The notes under the pieces: generated by a model | The model's database searches: none | Seen by the model: the letters and a program-made list of their open reading frames with translations, nothing else | What the model was told of the DNA's origin: nothing | Origin: CAIWHR01 sp963713275 | GTDB lineage: Bacteria > Pseudomonadota > Gammaproteobacteria > Burkholderiales > Casimicrobiaceae | Direction: 5' to 3' | Assembly: GCA_963713275.1 (NCBI GenBank) | Contig: CAVQLG010000001.1 | Coordinates: forward strand, 1-64,000 | DNA length: 64,000 nt | Part shown: piece after piece, positions 26,275-34,696 of the stretch | Layout: each line of letters starts with the position of its first letter | Numbering within the stretch: the stretch's first letter is position 1 | Position numbers and translations under genes: made by a program

Positions 26275-26303
26275 TTGCGACGATTTGGCGACTCTGTTAA
26301 ATT
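26275..26303 (+). promoter_or_regulatory. Sigma-70-like promoter for the TetR gene
   Basis: TTGCGA (26275-26280) and TAAATT (26298-26303) are separated by exactly 17 bases, in a local AT-rich pocket 33 bases before the ATG at 26336. Confidence 0.5.
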
Positions 26304-26323
26304 GGACTTGCGATTCCGCCAAT
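26301..26323. promoter_or_regulatory. Inverted repeat ATTGG-N13-CCAAT, candidate TetR operator
   Basis: ATTGG (26301-26305) and CCAAT (26319-26323) are perfect inverted arms overlapping the -10 element and the presumed transcription start of the TetR gene, the usual place for autorepression. Confidence 0.4.
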
Positions 26324-26335
26324 AGGGAGACGGCC

Positions 26336-27004
26336 ATGGCGCTTGGGCTTGCAGCGGCCCGTCATCCCGCGATGCGCAAGCCGAAGGCGCCGGAGGCCAA
26401 CCGGGCGCGGATCCTGGCAGCCGCAACCGCGGAGTTCGCCGCGCGCGGCGTCAAGGGCGCCAGCATGGACGCGATCGCGGCGCGCACGAGCACGACCCGC
26501 GCGCTGATCAACTACTACTTCGGCAGCAAGGAGCGCCTCTACCTGGCCGTGCTCGAGCGCGTCTACGCGGAGATCCGCGAGGCCGAGAGCCGGCTGGAAC
26601 TCGACCACCTGGCGCCGATGGAGGCGATCCGCGCCATCGTCGAGTTCACGTACGACTACTACGTCGGGCATGAGTACTTCGTGCGGCTGGTCGTGGCCGA
26701 GAACCAGGCCAAGGGCCGGTACCTCAAACGCTCGCCGGCGCTGCGCACGGTCAACCGGCCGATCGTCGAATTGCTGAGGGGCGTGCTCGCGCGAGGCCAG
26801 GCCGAAGGGCTGTTCCGCCTCGACGTGGATCCGGTGGACGTCCACATGGCGATCGCGGCCCTGGGCATGTTCAACGTCACCCATCAGTACACCTTCGGCA
26901 CCCTGTTCCAGCGGGAGATGGGCGCCAAGGGTGACGTGCCCAGTCGGCGCCGCAAGGTGGCCGACCTGATCCTGAGTTGGCTCGCTGCCGCGCCGACTCG
27001 CTAG
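26336..27004 (+). CDS. TetR-family transcriptional regulator
   Basis: This protein has 222 residues from the ATG at 26336. The N-terminal helix-turn-helix is clear at about 17-62 (NRARILAAATAEFAARGVKGASMDAIAARTSTTRALINYYFGSKERLY). The C-terminal all-helical domain should bind an unknown ligand. It lies between the AroE-like gene and a TRAP transporter on the same strand, 34 bases before the latter, so it may control transporter expression as well as its own. Confidence 0.9.
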   Translation: MALGLAAARHPAMRKPKAPEANRARILAAATAEFAARGVKGASMDAIAARTSTTRALINYYFGSKERLYLAVLERVYAEIREAESRLELDHLAPMEAIRAIVEFTYDYYVGHEYFVRLVVAENQAKGRYLKRSPALRTVNRPIVELLRGVLARGQAEGLFRLDVDPVDVHMAIAALGMFNVTHQYTFGTLFQREMGAKGDVPSRRRKVADLILSWLAAAPTR

Positions 27005-27038
27005 CCCCGCAGTTGCAACTCACATCGAGGAGGAAGTC

Positions 27039-28028
27039 ATGCAACAGAAGATCGACCGTCGCACCCTGCTGAAGGCCGGTGCCGCGCTGGCCGCAGTGCA
27101 GGCGATTCCCGCCTGGTCGCAGGAGAAGCCGACGCTGCGCTTCGCCGCGGTGTTCTCGGACAAGGACATTCGCGCCGACATGATCCGGATGCTCGCCAAG
27201 GACATCGAGGCCGACTACAAGCTCGAGCCGTTCTTCGGCGGCACGCTGTTCAAGCAGGGCACGGAGCTCGTCGCCCTGCAGCGCGACAACCTCGAGGTCG
27301 GCAACGTCGCGCCGCAGGACATCTCCAAGCAGATTCCGGCGTGGTCGGTGCTGACGTCGGCGTACTCCTTCCGCGACGCCAACCACGTGCTGGCCTTCTT
27401 CTCGAGCGAGCTCGGCGCGCAGATGAAGAAGCAGGCCGAGGACCAGCTCAAGATCAAGATCCTCGGACCGACGTTCTACGGCACACGCCAGGTCGGCCTG
27501 AAGCCGAAGAAGAAGATCGCCACACCCGCCGACCTGGCCGGGATCAAGCTGCGCATGCCTGCCGGCGACGCCTGGCAGCTCCTCGGCCGCTCGATCGGCG
27601 CCAACCCGACGCCGCTCGCCTATGCCGAAACCTACACGGCGCTGCAGACCGGAGCGGTCGACGGGCAGGACAACCCGCTGCCCAATGTGCAGAACATGAA
27701 GTTCTACGAGGTCATGTCGCAGATCGTGCTCACCTCGCACCTCGTCGCGTTCGACGTGCTGTGCATGAGCCTCAAGTCCTGGAATGCCATGAGCCCCGCG
27801 AAGCAGAAGGGCTTCCAGGCCGCGGTCGACAAGGCGCTCGGCTGGAGCGTGCAGGAGCACCTGCAGCGCGAGGCGGAGCTCGCCGACGGCTTCAAGAAGC
27901 AGGGGCTCGAGGTCTACACGCCCGACGTTGCCGCCTTCCGCGCCCACGCCCAGAAGGTGTACCTCGCTTCCGACGAGGCGAAGGCGTGGGCACCGGGGAT
28001 CCTCGACAACATCGCCGCGGTCAAGTAA
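27039..28028 (+). CDS. dctP: TRAP transporter substrate-binding protein (DctP family)
   Basis: This protein has 329 residues from the ATG at 27039, with AGGAGG just upstream. The signal peptide has a twin-arginine-like start (DRRTLLKAG) and cleavage near AWSQ. The mature protein has the DctP pattern, including LKIKILGPTFYGTRQV, the GIKLRMP block with its carboxylate-binding Arg, and YTALQTGAVDGQDNPLPN. TRAP binding proteins capture carboxylates in the periplasm. The ligand here may be a quinate- or shikimate-like acid, given the neighbours. Membrane subunits follow at 28128 and 28643. Confidence 0.92.
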   Translation: MQQKIDRRTLLKAGAALAAVQAIPAWSQEKPTLRFAAVFSDKDIRADMIRMLAKDIEADYKLEPFFGGTLFKQGTELVALQRDNLEVGNVAPQDISKQIPAWSVLTSAYSFRDANHVLAFFSSELGAQMKKQAEDQLKIKILGPTFYGTRQVGLKPKKKIATPADLAGIKLRMPAGDAWQLLGRSIGANPTPLAYAETYTALQTGAVDGQDNPLPNVQNMKFYEVMSQIVLTSHLVAFDVLCMSLKSWNAMSPAKQKGFQAAVDKALGWSVQEHLQREAELADGFKKQGLEVYTPDVAAFRAHAQKVYLASDEAKAWAPGILDNIAAVK

Positions 28029-28127
28029 CCGCGGCGCGCCGCGGACCGCCACCGCGGTTCACGGCGCGGGGGCAGCGCCGCACGCCCGCGGTCGTCGCGG
28101 GATGTTTGGGCAAAGGGAGGAGGGGCC

Positions 28128-28646
28128 ATGCCGATCACCGTCAGCAGCGCACTGGGCTGGGTCCGGCGACGCGCGGAGAACATCGTTGCCGGCTTGCTCG
28201 GCATCATGTTCATCGCGTTCCTCCTCCAGATCGTCTTCCGCTACTTCCTCAACTTCCCGATCGGCTGGTCGTCGGAGCTCTCGGTGATCGCCTGGCTGTA
28301 CATGACGCTGCTGGGCTCGGCGTTCTGGCTCAAGGAGAGCGACGAGATCCGCTTCGACCTCATCTCCGGCAGCCTCGGCCCGAAGGGCAAGCGGGTGGTC
28401 GGACTGACCGTCGCCGCCTGCGCGGTGATCCTGTTCGCGATGGCGATGCCGGCGACGTGGAGCTACGTGACGTTCATGAAGGTCGAGAGCACCTCGTACC
28501 TCAAGATCCGTTTCGACGTCCTCTACTGCGTCTACCTCGTCTTCGCGGGGGCCATCGTCGTCCGCTACGCCTGGGCGATCGTGAGCCTGCTGCGGGGCAA
28601 GGCGCCGGAAGACGCGGACATCACCAAGGCGAGCTCCGGGCTATGA
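28128..28646 (+). CDS. dctQ: TRAP transporter small membrane subunit (DctQ)
   Basis: This protein has 172 residues with four hydrophobic segments (about 18-40, 48-68, 86-108, 128-150) and the family motif IGWSSELSVIAWLYMTLLGSAFWLKE. It bridges the binding protein and the large permease. Its stop codon overlaps the dctM start (ATGA at 28643-28646), indicating translational coupling. Confidence 0.92.
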   Translation: MPITVSSALGWVRRRAENIVAGLLGIMFIAFLLQIVFRYFLNFPIGWSSELSVIAWLYMTLLGSAFWLKESDEIRFDLISGSLGPKGKRVVGLTVAACAVILFAMAMPATWSYVTFMKVESTSYLKIRFDVLYCVYLVFAGAIVVRYAWAIVSLLRGKAPEDADITKASSGL

Positions 28647-29944
28647 ACCTGCTGAGCCCTTTTGCCCTCGCGCTCATCGCCATCTTCGGCCTGAGCCTGT
28701 CCGGGCTGCCCGTCGCCTACGCGATGATCGGCGGCTCGATCCTGTGGCTGTTCCTGTCCAACCTCGACATGGGAACCGCGGCCGAGCAGCTGCTCAACGG
28801 CATGATGGCAAGCCAGCTCCTGCTCGCCATTCCGCTGTTCATCCTCGCCGCCGAGTTCATGAACACCGGCAGCATCATGGACCGGCTGCTGCGCTTCTGC
28901 AATGCGATCGTCGGCCGCTTCCGCGGCGGCCTTGCGCAGGTCAACGTGGTGCAGAGCATCATCTTCGCCAGCATGTCGGGCTCGGCGCTCGCCGACGCTG
29001 CGGCATCGGGCAAGCTCATGCAGTCGCTGATGACGCGCGACGGCAAGTACACGCCCGCCTACGCGGCCGCGCTCACGACGGTGTCGTCGGTCATCGGCCC
29101 GATCATGCCGCCGTCGATCCCGCTGGTGCTCTACGCGCTGGTATCGGACACGTCGGTCGGCTACCTCTTCCTCGCCGGCGTGCTGCCGGGGCTGCTGCTG
29201 GGCATCGTCCAGAGCGCGCTCATCGCCGTCTCCGCCAGGCGGCGCAACTTTCCGGTCGAGGAGCGCGTGCCGCTTGCCGACCTGCCGCGGATCACCTGGC
29301 AGGCGTTTCCGGCACTGATGATGCCGGTGATCCTGCTGGGCTGCCTGTACGGCGGCGTCACCACGCCGACCGAGGCCGCGGCGGTCGCCGCCGCCTACGC
29401 GCTGTTGATCTCGGCGCTGCTCTACCGCAGCGTGCGGCTGAAGGACATCTACCACTCGCTTGCGACCAGCGCAAAAGTGACGGTGTCGATCGGGATGCTG
29501 ATCGCCGGGGCGCTGGTGTTCAACTTCGTCATCACCTCCGAGAACATCCCGAAGACGCTGAGCGCGTTGCTCGCGACCTACGAACTCTCGCCGCTTCTCT
29601 TCCTGCTGCTCGTCAACATCCTGCTGCTGATCCTCGGCTGCTTTCTCGAAGGAACGACGATCATTCTCGTGATCCTGCCGGTGCTGCTGCCGACGGCGAA
29701 GGCGCTCGGCGTCGATCCGGTGCACTTCGGCGTGATGGCGGTCGTCAACATCATGCTCGGACTGGTGACCCCGCCGTACGGACTGCTGCTGTTCATGATG
29801 ACCAAGATCGCCGACGTGCCGCTGCGCGACATCGTGCGCGAGTCGATGCCCTACCTGTACGTGATGTTCGGCGCGCTCGCGCTCATCACGCTGGTGCCGG
29901 ACACGGTGCTCTTCCTGCCCAAGCTGATGGGCTACAAGGGCTGA
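28643..29944 (+). CDS. dctM: TRAP transporter large permease subunit (DctM)
   Basis: This protein has 433 residues with about twelve hydrophobic segments. Diagnostic blocks are IPLFILAAEFMNTGSI, FASMSGSALADAAA, SSVIGPIMPPSIPLVLYA, TTPTEAAAVAAAYAL and LGLVTPPYGLLLF. It performs Na+-coupled import of the substrate delivered by the periplasmic binding protein. It is the last gene of the dctPQM operon; a gap of 245 bases precedes the third AroD paralogue. Confidence 0.95.
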   Translation: MNLLSPFALALIAIFGLSLSGLPVAYAMIGGSILWLFLSNLDMGTAAEQLLNGMMASQLLLAIPLFILAAEFMNTGSIMDRLLRFCNAIVGRFRGGLAQVNVVQSIIFASMSGSALADAAASGKLMQSLMTRDGKYTPAYAAALTTVSSVIGPIMPPSIPLVLYALVSDTSVGYLFLAGVLPGLLLGIVQSALIAVSARRRNFPVEERVPLADLPRITWQAFPALMMPVILLGCLYGGVTTPTEAAAVAAAYALLISALLYRSVRLKDIYHSLATSAKVTVSIGMLIAGALVFNFVITSENIPKTLSALLATYELSPLLFLLLVNILLLILGCFLEGTTIILVILPVLLPTAKALGVDPVHFGVMAVVNIMLGLVTPPYGLLLFMMTKIADVPLRDIVRESMPYLYVMFGALALITLVPDTVLFLPKLMGYKG

Positions 29945-30189
29945 CGTCCCGGCGAGGGGCGGCGCAGGGGCGACCGGCGGGCGGGATCGCCCTGCTCCGG
30001 GGGCTGCGCGCCCCCCTTCCCAGCGCCACGCCGCCCTGACCGCGACGGCGCCCGAGCCCGCGCGCGGCGCCGGCCCCCCGGGCAGCCCGCTCGCCCGGAG
30101 GCCTTCGGTTGCGGCGGCCAACACCGATCGGGCGATAACCACTAGAATTGTGCGGGGGCGCTCGGTGGCCAGTCCACCCCGTCCGGGCA

Positions 30190-30969
30190 ATGAGCAGCCA
30201 GCGCAAGATCATCGACATCCGCGGCCGCCGCCTCGGCGGCAGCATTCCGCTCATCTGTTCGTCGCTCGTCGCGCGCACCGCCGAGCGACTGACGAGCGAA
30301 GCGCAGAGCACGCTCGCCAAGGGGGCCGACGTGCTCGAATGGCGTGTCGACTTCTTCGACGCCATTGCCGACACCCGGGCCGTGCTGGACGCGACGCGGC
30401 AGCTGCGCTCGGCGATCGGCGATGCGCCGCTGATCTTCACCCGGCGCGCGCCCAGCGAAGCGGGCCAGCGCACCGTGCTCGACGAGGACGCGGTGCTGCG
30501 TCTCTATGCGGCGGTCGCCGCGACCGGCAAGGTCGACTTCATCGAGTACGAGATGGATAGCGAGCCTGCGCGCGTGCGCGAGGTTCGGAACATCGCCAGC
30601 ACGCACCACGTTCAGCTCATCCTCTCCTATCACGATTTCGAGGCGACGCCGACGCTGCCGGAGCTGATGGACCTGTTCGAGCAGGCCGAGCGGCAGATGG
30701 CGGACGTGGCCAAGATCGTGGTGACGCCCCGGGTCCGCGACGACGTCCTGAATCTGCTGGTGGCTACCGCGCGCGCAGACGCCAAGCTCGGCATCCCGCT
30801 GGTCAGCATGTCCGTGGGAGGCCAGGGCGTGGTCACGCGCACGATGGGCCATTTCTTCGGGTCGGCGATGTCGTTCGCCGTCGGCGAAACGCGCTCGGCG
30901 CCCGGCCAACTGCCGATCGCCGATCTCAAGACCGTGTTCGAAGTGCTGCAACGCGGCCGCGACGCCTGA
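30190..30969 (+). CDS. aroD: Type I 3-dehydroquinate dehydratase, copy 3
   Basis: This protein has 259 residues from the ATG at 30190. Active-site positions are intact: LEWRVDFFDAIAD, TRRAPSEAG (Glu equivalent to E. coli Glu86), LSYHDFEATP (catalytic His), AKIVVTP (Schiff-base Lys175), VTRTMG and RSAPGQ. It should convert 3-dehydroquinate to 3-dehydroshikimate. The gene is co-directional with the TRAP operon upstream and with a VOC protein and TIM-barrel pair downstream that resemble the two halves of QuiC1-type 3-dehydroshikimate dehydratase, so dehydroquinate to protocatechuate is the likely local route. Confidence 0.92.
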   Translation: MSSQRKIIDIRGRRLGGSIPLICSSLVARTAERLTSEAQSTLAKGADVLEWRVDFFDAIADTRAVLDATRQLRSAIGDAPLIFTRRAPSEAGQRTVLDEDAVLRLYAAVAATGKVDFIEYEMDSEPARVREVRNIASTHHVQLILSYHDFEATPTLPELMDLFEQAERQMADVAKIVVTPRVRDDVLNLLVATARADAKLGIPLVSMSVGGQGVVTRTMGHFFGSAMSFAVGETRSAPGQLPIADLKTVFEVLQRGRDA

Positions 30970-31052
30970 ATCCGGCTTCGGACGGGAGCGCCGGCCCGCG
31001 GTCGGCGATGATGGACGGGGTCACGCCGCGCAAGGACGACAGGGAAGAAGAG

Positions 31053-31952
31053 ATGGCCAACGCAATGGAACGTGAGGCGATTGCCGAGTCCAGGAATCCC
31101 CTCGGGTTCGACGGCATCGAGTTCATCGAGTTCGCGACCTCGCATCCGCAGGCGCTGGGCAGCGTGCTCGAGACGGTGGGCTTCCGCCCGATCGCCCGGC
31201 ACCGCTCGCGCGAAGTCGAGCTCTACCGGCAGGGCGCGATGAACATCGTCGTCAACGCGCAGCCTGCCGACCTGCCGCGGACCGTGCAGCCGGTGGAGCG
31301 TCCGGCGATCAGCGCGTTTGCGGTCCGTGTCCGTGACGCCGATTTCGCCTTCCGCCGGGCGCTCGACCTCGGCGCCTGGGCGATTCCGGTTCGGGCACGG
31401 GCGATGGAACTCAACATCCCGGCGATCCACGGCGTCGGCGAGAGCCTCGTCTACTTCGTCGACCGCTACGACAAGTTCTCGATCTGGGACGTCGACTTCA
31501 ACACCATCCCCACCGTCGATCCGCATCCGCCTGCGCTCGCGGGACTGCACTTCTTCGGACTGGTCCAGTACATCGGCGCCGACCGCACAGCCGACTGGAT
31601 CGAGTTCTACTCGCGGATCTTCGGCTTCGCCGCGCTGCCCAACACGCTGCGCTTCGGGATCATGCCCAAGGGGCTGCTGCTGCGCAGCCCCTGCCGCAAC
31701 TTCTTCCTGCAGCTGATCGAACCCGACGAGACGGCGCGGTTCGCGCCCATGGAGGAGCACCTGCAGAGAATCGGCTTCGGAACCCCCGACGTGCTCGCGG
31801 CCGTGGCCGCACTCGAGCAGCGCGGCGTCGAGTTCCTGTCCACCGAGCAGGTGCACTCGAGCGACCGGGGCGCGCTGACCAAGCCCGCGCTGGGCGGCGT
31901 GATGTTCGAGCTGGTCAAGAGTCCGGTCGAAGACGGGGCCACAGCCCGATGA
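31053..31952 (+). CDS. VOC/HPPD-like protein (stand-alone equivalent of the QuiC1 C-terminal domain)
   Basis: This protein has 299 residues from the ATG at 31053 (MANAMER; GAAGAAGAG upstream); an earlier ATG at 31008 is possible. Two tandem vicinal-oxygen-chelate domains are seen: GIEFIEFATSHPQALGSVLETVGF at about residue 20, and AGLHFFGLVQYIG at about 164. It resembles 4-hydroxyphenylpyruvate dioxygenase. The expected metal triad is His166 and Glu286 (VMFELVK), but the middle position of the HPPD QHI motif is Arg239 (LQRIGFGTPD), so dioxygenase activity is doubtful. The stop overlaps the next start by 4 bases. Confidence 0.78.
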   Translation: MANAMEREAIAESRNPLGFDGIEFIEFATSHPQALGSVLETVGFRPIARHRSREVELYRQGAMNIVVNAQPADLPRTVQPVERPAISAFAVRVRDADFAFRRALDLGAWAIPVRARAMELNIPAIHGVGESLVYFVDRYDKFSIWDVDFNTIPTVDPHPPALAGLHFFGLVQYIGADRTADWIEFYSRIFGFAALPNTLRFGIMPKGLLLRSPCRNFFLQLIEPDETARFAPMEEHLQRIGFGTPDVLAAVAALEQRGVEFLSTEQVHSSDRGALTKPALGGVMFELVKSPVEDGATAR

Positions 31953-32839
31953 ACTACAGTGACATCGGCATGGACACGGCGTCGCTCGCCGGCTCGCTGG
32001 AGAGCAAGCTCGCGGCCGTGCGCGGCGCCGGCTTCTCGCAGGTGATGGTCTCGGCGACCGACGTCGTCGGCCATCCCGGCGGGACGGCGGCGGGCATTCG
32101 CGCGATCCGCTCGAGCGGCCTCGCGATCACCGGACTCGAGGCGTTGCGCGACTTCGAGGGCCTTTCGGGCCAGCTTCACGCGTACAAGATCGACGTCGCG
32201 AAGTCGATGCTCGAGATCTGCAAGGGCGTCGGCGGACGGCTGCTGCTGGTCGAGGCGTCGACGTCGACGCACGCCGAGACCGACCCCGACGCGATTGCCC
32301 GCGATCTGTCCAAGCTCGCGATCATGGCGATCCCGCTGGGCATCCGGATCGCCTACAAGGGCCTGTCGTGGAGCCGTACCGCGCGCGACTTCCGGACGGC
32401 GGGCGAGCTCGTGTTCCGCGCCAATTGCCCGAACCTGGGCCTCGCCATCGACGCCTTCGACGTGCTCGCGGCCGGCGTGCCGCAGGACGACCTCGACGCG
32501 GTCGACCCGGAGCAGGTTCTCATCGTCCAGCTCTCCGACTACATGTGGCAGGAGGTACGCTCGACCGAGGAACAGGCGGCGACGGCGACGCACTTCCGCG
32601 TGTTCCCGGGCGAGGGTGCGCACAGCGACGCGCTGGCGCGGTTCGTCACCCGCCTTGACGCCAACGGCTATTACGGCGACTACAGCTTCGACGTGTACAA
32701 CGACGACTACCTGCAGATGCCGCCCGACACGGTCGCCGCGCGGGCGCTGCAGGCGGCCGAGTGGCTGGGCGAAACCGTGCTGCGGCGAACGCTGCCGGTG
32801 CCCAACCTCGAGCGGCTGCGGCGGCCGGCCGGCGCCTGA
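31949..32839 (+). CDS. TIM-barrel 3-dehydroshikimate dehydratase-like protein (QuiC1 N-terminal-domain type)
   Basis: This protein has 296 residues; its ATG at 31949 overlaps the stop of the VOC gene (ATGA). It has the xylose-isomerase-like barrel with metal ligands Glu102 (LLVEAST), Asp168 (LAIDAFD), Gln194 (IVQLSD) and Glu222 (FPGEGAHS). The E-D-Q-E set matches the pattern known for QuiC1/AsbF-type 3-dehydroshikimate dehydratases, which make protocatechuate from 3-dehydroshikimate. In QuiC1 the barrel is fused in front of an HPPD-like domain; here the two are separate genes in reverse order. Dehydratase function is inferred. Confidence 0.78.
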   Translation: MNYSDIGMDTASLAGSLESKLAAVRGAGFSQVMVSATDVVGHPGGTAAGIRAIRSSGLAITGLEALRDFEGLSGQLHAYKIDVAKSMLEICKGVGGRLLLVEASTSTHAETDPDAIARDLSKLAIMAIPLGIRIAYKGLSWSRTARDFRTAGELVFRANCPNLGLAIDAFDVLAAGVPQDDLDAVDPEQVLIVQLSDYMWQEVRSTEEQAATATHFRVFPGEGAHSDALARFVTRLDANGYYGDYSFDVYNDDYLQMPPDTVAARALQAAEWLGETVLRRTLPVPNLERLRRPAGA

Positions 32840-33252
32840 AACGCGTTCCAACGCCGCCCGCAGGGCACGCGGGGCTTCGATAGCGCAATTGCGTACCGGT
32901 CGCTCGCCGATGGCCACACCGACCTGCGCCCTGCCACGACGGGACGCGGCGTCGGCCGCGACCAGGTGCTGTCCGGCCGCCAGCAGCGGGACGAGCTCGC
33001 GCGCGAGCGAGCGTCCGCCGTGGTCGGCGGGCGCCCAGACAACGATGGGGACGAGCCGGCGCATCGATGCTTCTTTGGCAGCGCGGCGCGGATCCCGAAG
33101 TCATGCAGGCCGTGCCTGATGATGCAATATCCTGCATATTTCGGGCCGCGTCGACAGCGGTTAGACTGCCCGTCGCTGCACCGGCCACGCGTGGCGCGCC
33201 TTCTTCGTCCGCGCAAACGCACGAGTACGATGCCCTCACCCCGCCTGCCCCG
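32840..33252. other. Intergenic region of 413 bases upstream of tupB
   Basis: No gene is supported on either strand. The part from about 33,115 to 33,145 is locally AT-rich and contains a perfect inverted repeat (separate entry), the likely control site of the tungstate transporter genes. Confidence 0.5.
33122..33137. promoter_or_regulatory. Inverted repeat ATGCA-N6-TGCAT upstream of tupB
   Basis: ATGCA (33122-33126) and TGCAT (33133-33137) are perfect arms with 6 bases between, in an AT-rich pocket about 115 bases before tupB. It may be an oxyanion-responsive operator, but it does not match the ModE consensus well. Confidence 0.35.
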
Positions 33253-33957
33253 ATGAACACCGTCGCCCTCGCGCTCGCCGAGGCGGCCACACTCATCGCG
33301 CGCGCCGACGCCGAGCTCACGCAAATCGTGCTGCTGTCGCTCAAGGTCAGCGCCGCATCGATCGTGGCGGCGACCGCAATCGCGATGCCGCTGGGCGCGT
33401 GGCTCGCGGTCGCCGCGTTCCCCGGGCGGCGCGCGATCGTCGTGGCGCTGAACGCGCTCCTCGGCCTGCCATCGGTCGTGGTCGGCCTGGCGGTCTACCT
33501 GCTGCTTTCGCGCGCCGGCCCGCTGGGTGCGTTCGGCATCCTGTTCACTCCGGCGGCGATGGTCATCGCGCAGGCGATCCTCGTGACGCCTCTCATCGGG
33601 GCGCTCACCCGCCAGGCGGTGAGCGACGCGTGGCAGGAAACGCGCGAGCAGCTGCGTTCGCTGGGCGCGGGGCCGCTCGCCTCGGCGCTGGCGCTGCTGT
33701 GGGACCTGCGCTTCTCCCTGGTGACCGTCGTGCTGGCCGGCTTTGGTCGCGCGGTGTCGGAAGTCGGGGCGGTGATGATCGTCGGCGGCAACATCGACGG
33801 CGTGACACGCGTGATGACCACCGCGATCGCGCTGGAAACCTCGAAAGGCGACCTGCCCCTGGCCCTCGGCTTGGGGTTCGTGCTGCTCGCGATCGTGGTG
33901 GTCGTCAACGCACTGGCCTACGTCATTCGCGAAGCGGTGCAACGGCGCCATGCTTGA
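33253..33957 (+). CDS. tupB: Tungstate ABC transporter permease TupB
   Basis: This protein has 234 residues from the ATG at 33253, with six hydrophobic segments. The ABC permease EAA-like loop is visible around EQLRSLGAGPLASALALLWDLRFSLV, followed by the TupB-typical AVSEVGAVMIVGGNIDGVTRVMTTAIALETSKGD. It forms the membrane channel for tungstate with TupA and TupC. The gene overlaps tupC by 8 bases. Confidence 0.92.
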   Translation: MNTVALALAEAATLIARADAELTQIVLLSLKVSAASIVAATAIAMPLGAWLAVAAFPGRRAIVVALNALLGLPSVVVGLAVYLLLSRAGPLGAFGILFTPAAMVIAQAILVTPLIGALTRQAVSDAWQETREQLRSLGAGPLASALALLWDLRFSLVTVVLAGFGRAVSEVGAVMIVGGNIDGVTRVMTTAIALETSKGDLPLALGLGFVLLAIVVVVNALAYVIREAVQRRHA

Positions 33958-34696
33958 GCCGGTTCCCGCGCCGACGCACGCCCCGCTGCTGCCGCTCACG
34001 CTGGAGGGTGTTGGCTGGGCCGCGGGCAACCAGTTCCTGCTTGCCGACATCAGCGCGATCGTCGCGCCCGGCACGCGCACGGTGGTTCTCGGCGCCAACG
34101 GCGCGGGCAAGAGCGTGTTGCTGCGCGTGTGCCACGGCCTGCTGCACCCGACGACGGGCAGCGTGCGCTGGAACACACCCGAAGTGCCGGGTGCGCCGCG
34201 GCGGCAAGCGATGGTGTTCCAGCGGCCGGTGCTGTTCCGGCGCAGCGTGCTGGGCAACGTCACGTTCGCGCTCGGACTCGCGGGTGTAGCGCGGTCCGAA
34301 CGTCAAGCTCGCGCGCGGGCGGCCCTCGCGCGCGTGGGCCTCGCAGCGCTGGCCGACCGGCCCGCCCGGCTGCTCTCGGGCGGCGAGCAGCAGCGCCTGG
34401 CGCTCGCCCGCGCCTGGTCGCTGCAACCCGAGGTGCTGTTCCTCGACGAGCCGACCGCCAACCTCGATCCGGGGGCCACACGCGAGGTGGAGGCCGTGAT
34501 CGAGGCGATCCACCGGGCCGGCACCAAGATCGTGCTCGTCACCCACAACCTCGGCCAGGCGCGCCGGCTGGGGGACGAAGTGCTCTTTCTCGACCGCGGC
34601 CGGCTCGTCGAACGCGCGCCGGTCGATCGGTTCTTCCGGCAACCCGCATCGGCCGAAGCGGCCGCCTTTCTCGAAGGAGAACTGCCATGGACCTGA
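33950..34696 (+). CDS. tupC: Tungstate ABC transporter ATP-binding protein TupC
   Basis: This protein has 248 residues. It has Walker A GANGAGKS (about 49-56), signature LLSGGEQQRLALARA, Walker B VLFLDEP and the H-loop VTHNLG. The compact size and the flanking permease and binding protein identify it as the ATPase of the tungstate importer. The start overlaps the end of tupB and its end overlaps the tupA start, so the three are co-translated. Confidence 0.92.
   Translation: MLEPVPAPTHAPLLPLTLEGVGWAAGNQFLLADISAIVAPGTRTVVLGANGAGKSVLLRVCHGLLHPTTGSVRWNTPEVPGAPRRQAMVFQRPVLFRRSVLGNVTFALGLAGVARSERQARARAALARVGLAALADRPARLLSGGEQQRLALARAWSLQPEVLFLDEPTANLDPGATREVEAVIEAIHRAGTKIVLVTHNLGQARRLGDEVLFLDRGRLVERAPVDRFFRQPASAEAAAFLEGELPWT

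Noticed and set aside
32646..33344. Minus-strand open frames in the gap before tupB
   Set aside because: They overlap the TIM-barrel and tupB genes and have shadow-like composition and no ribosome site.
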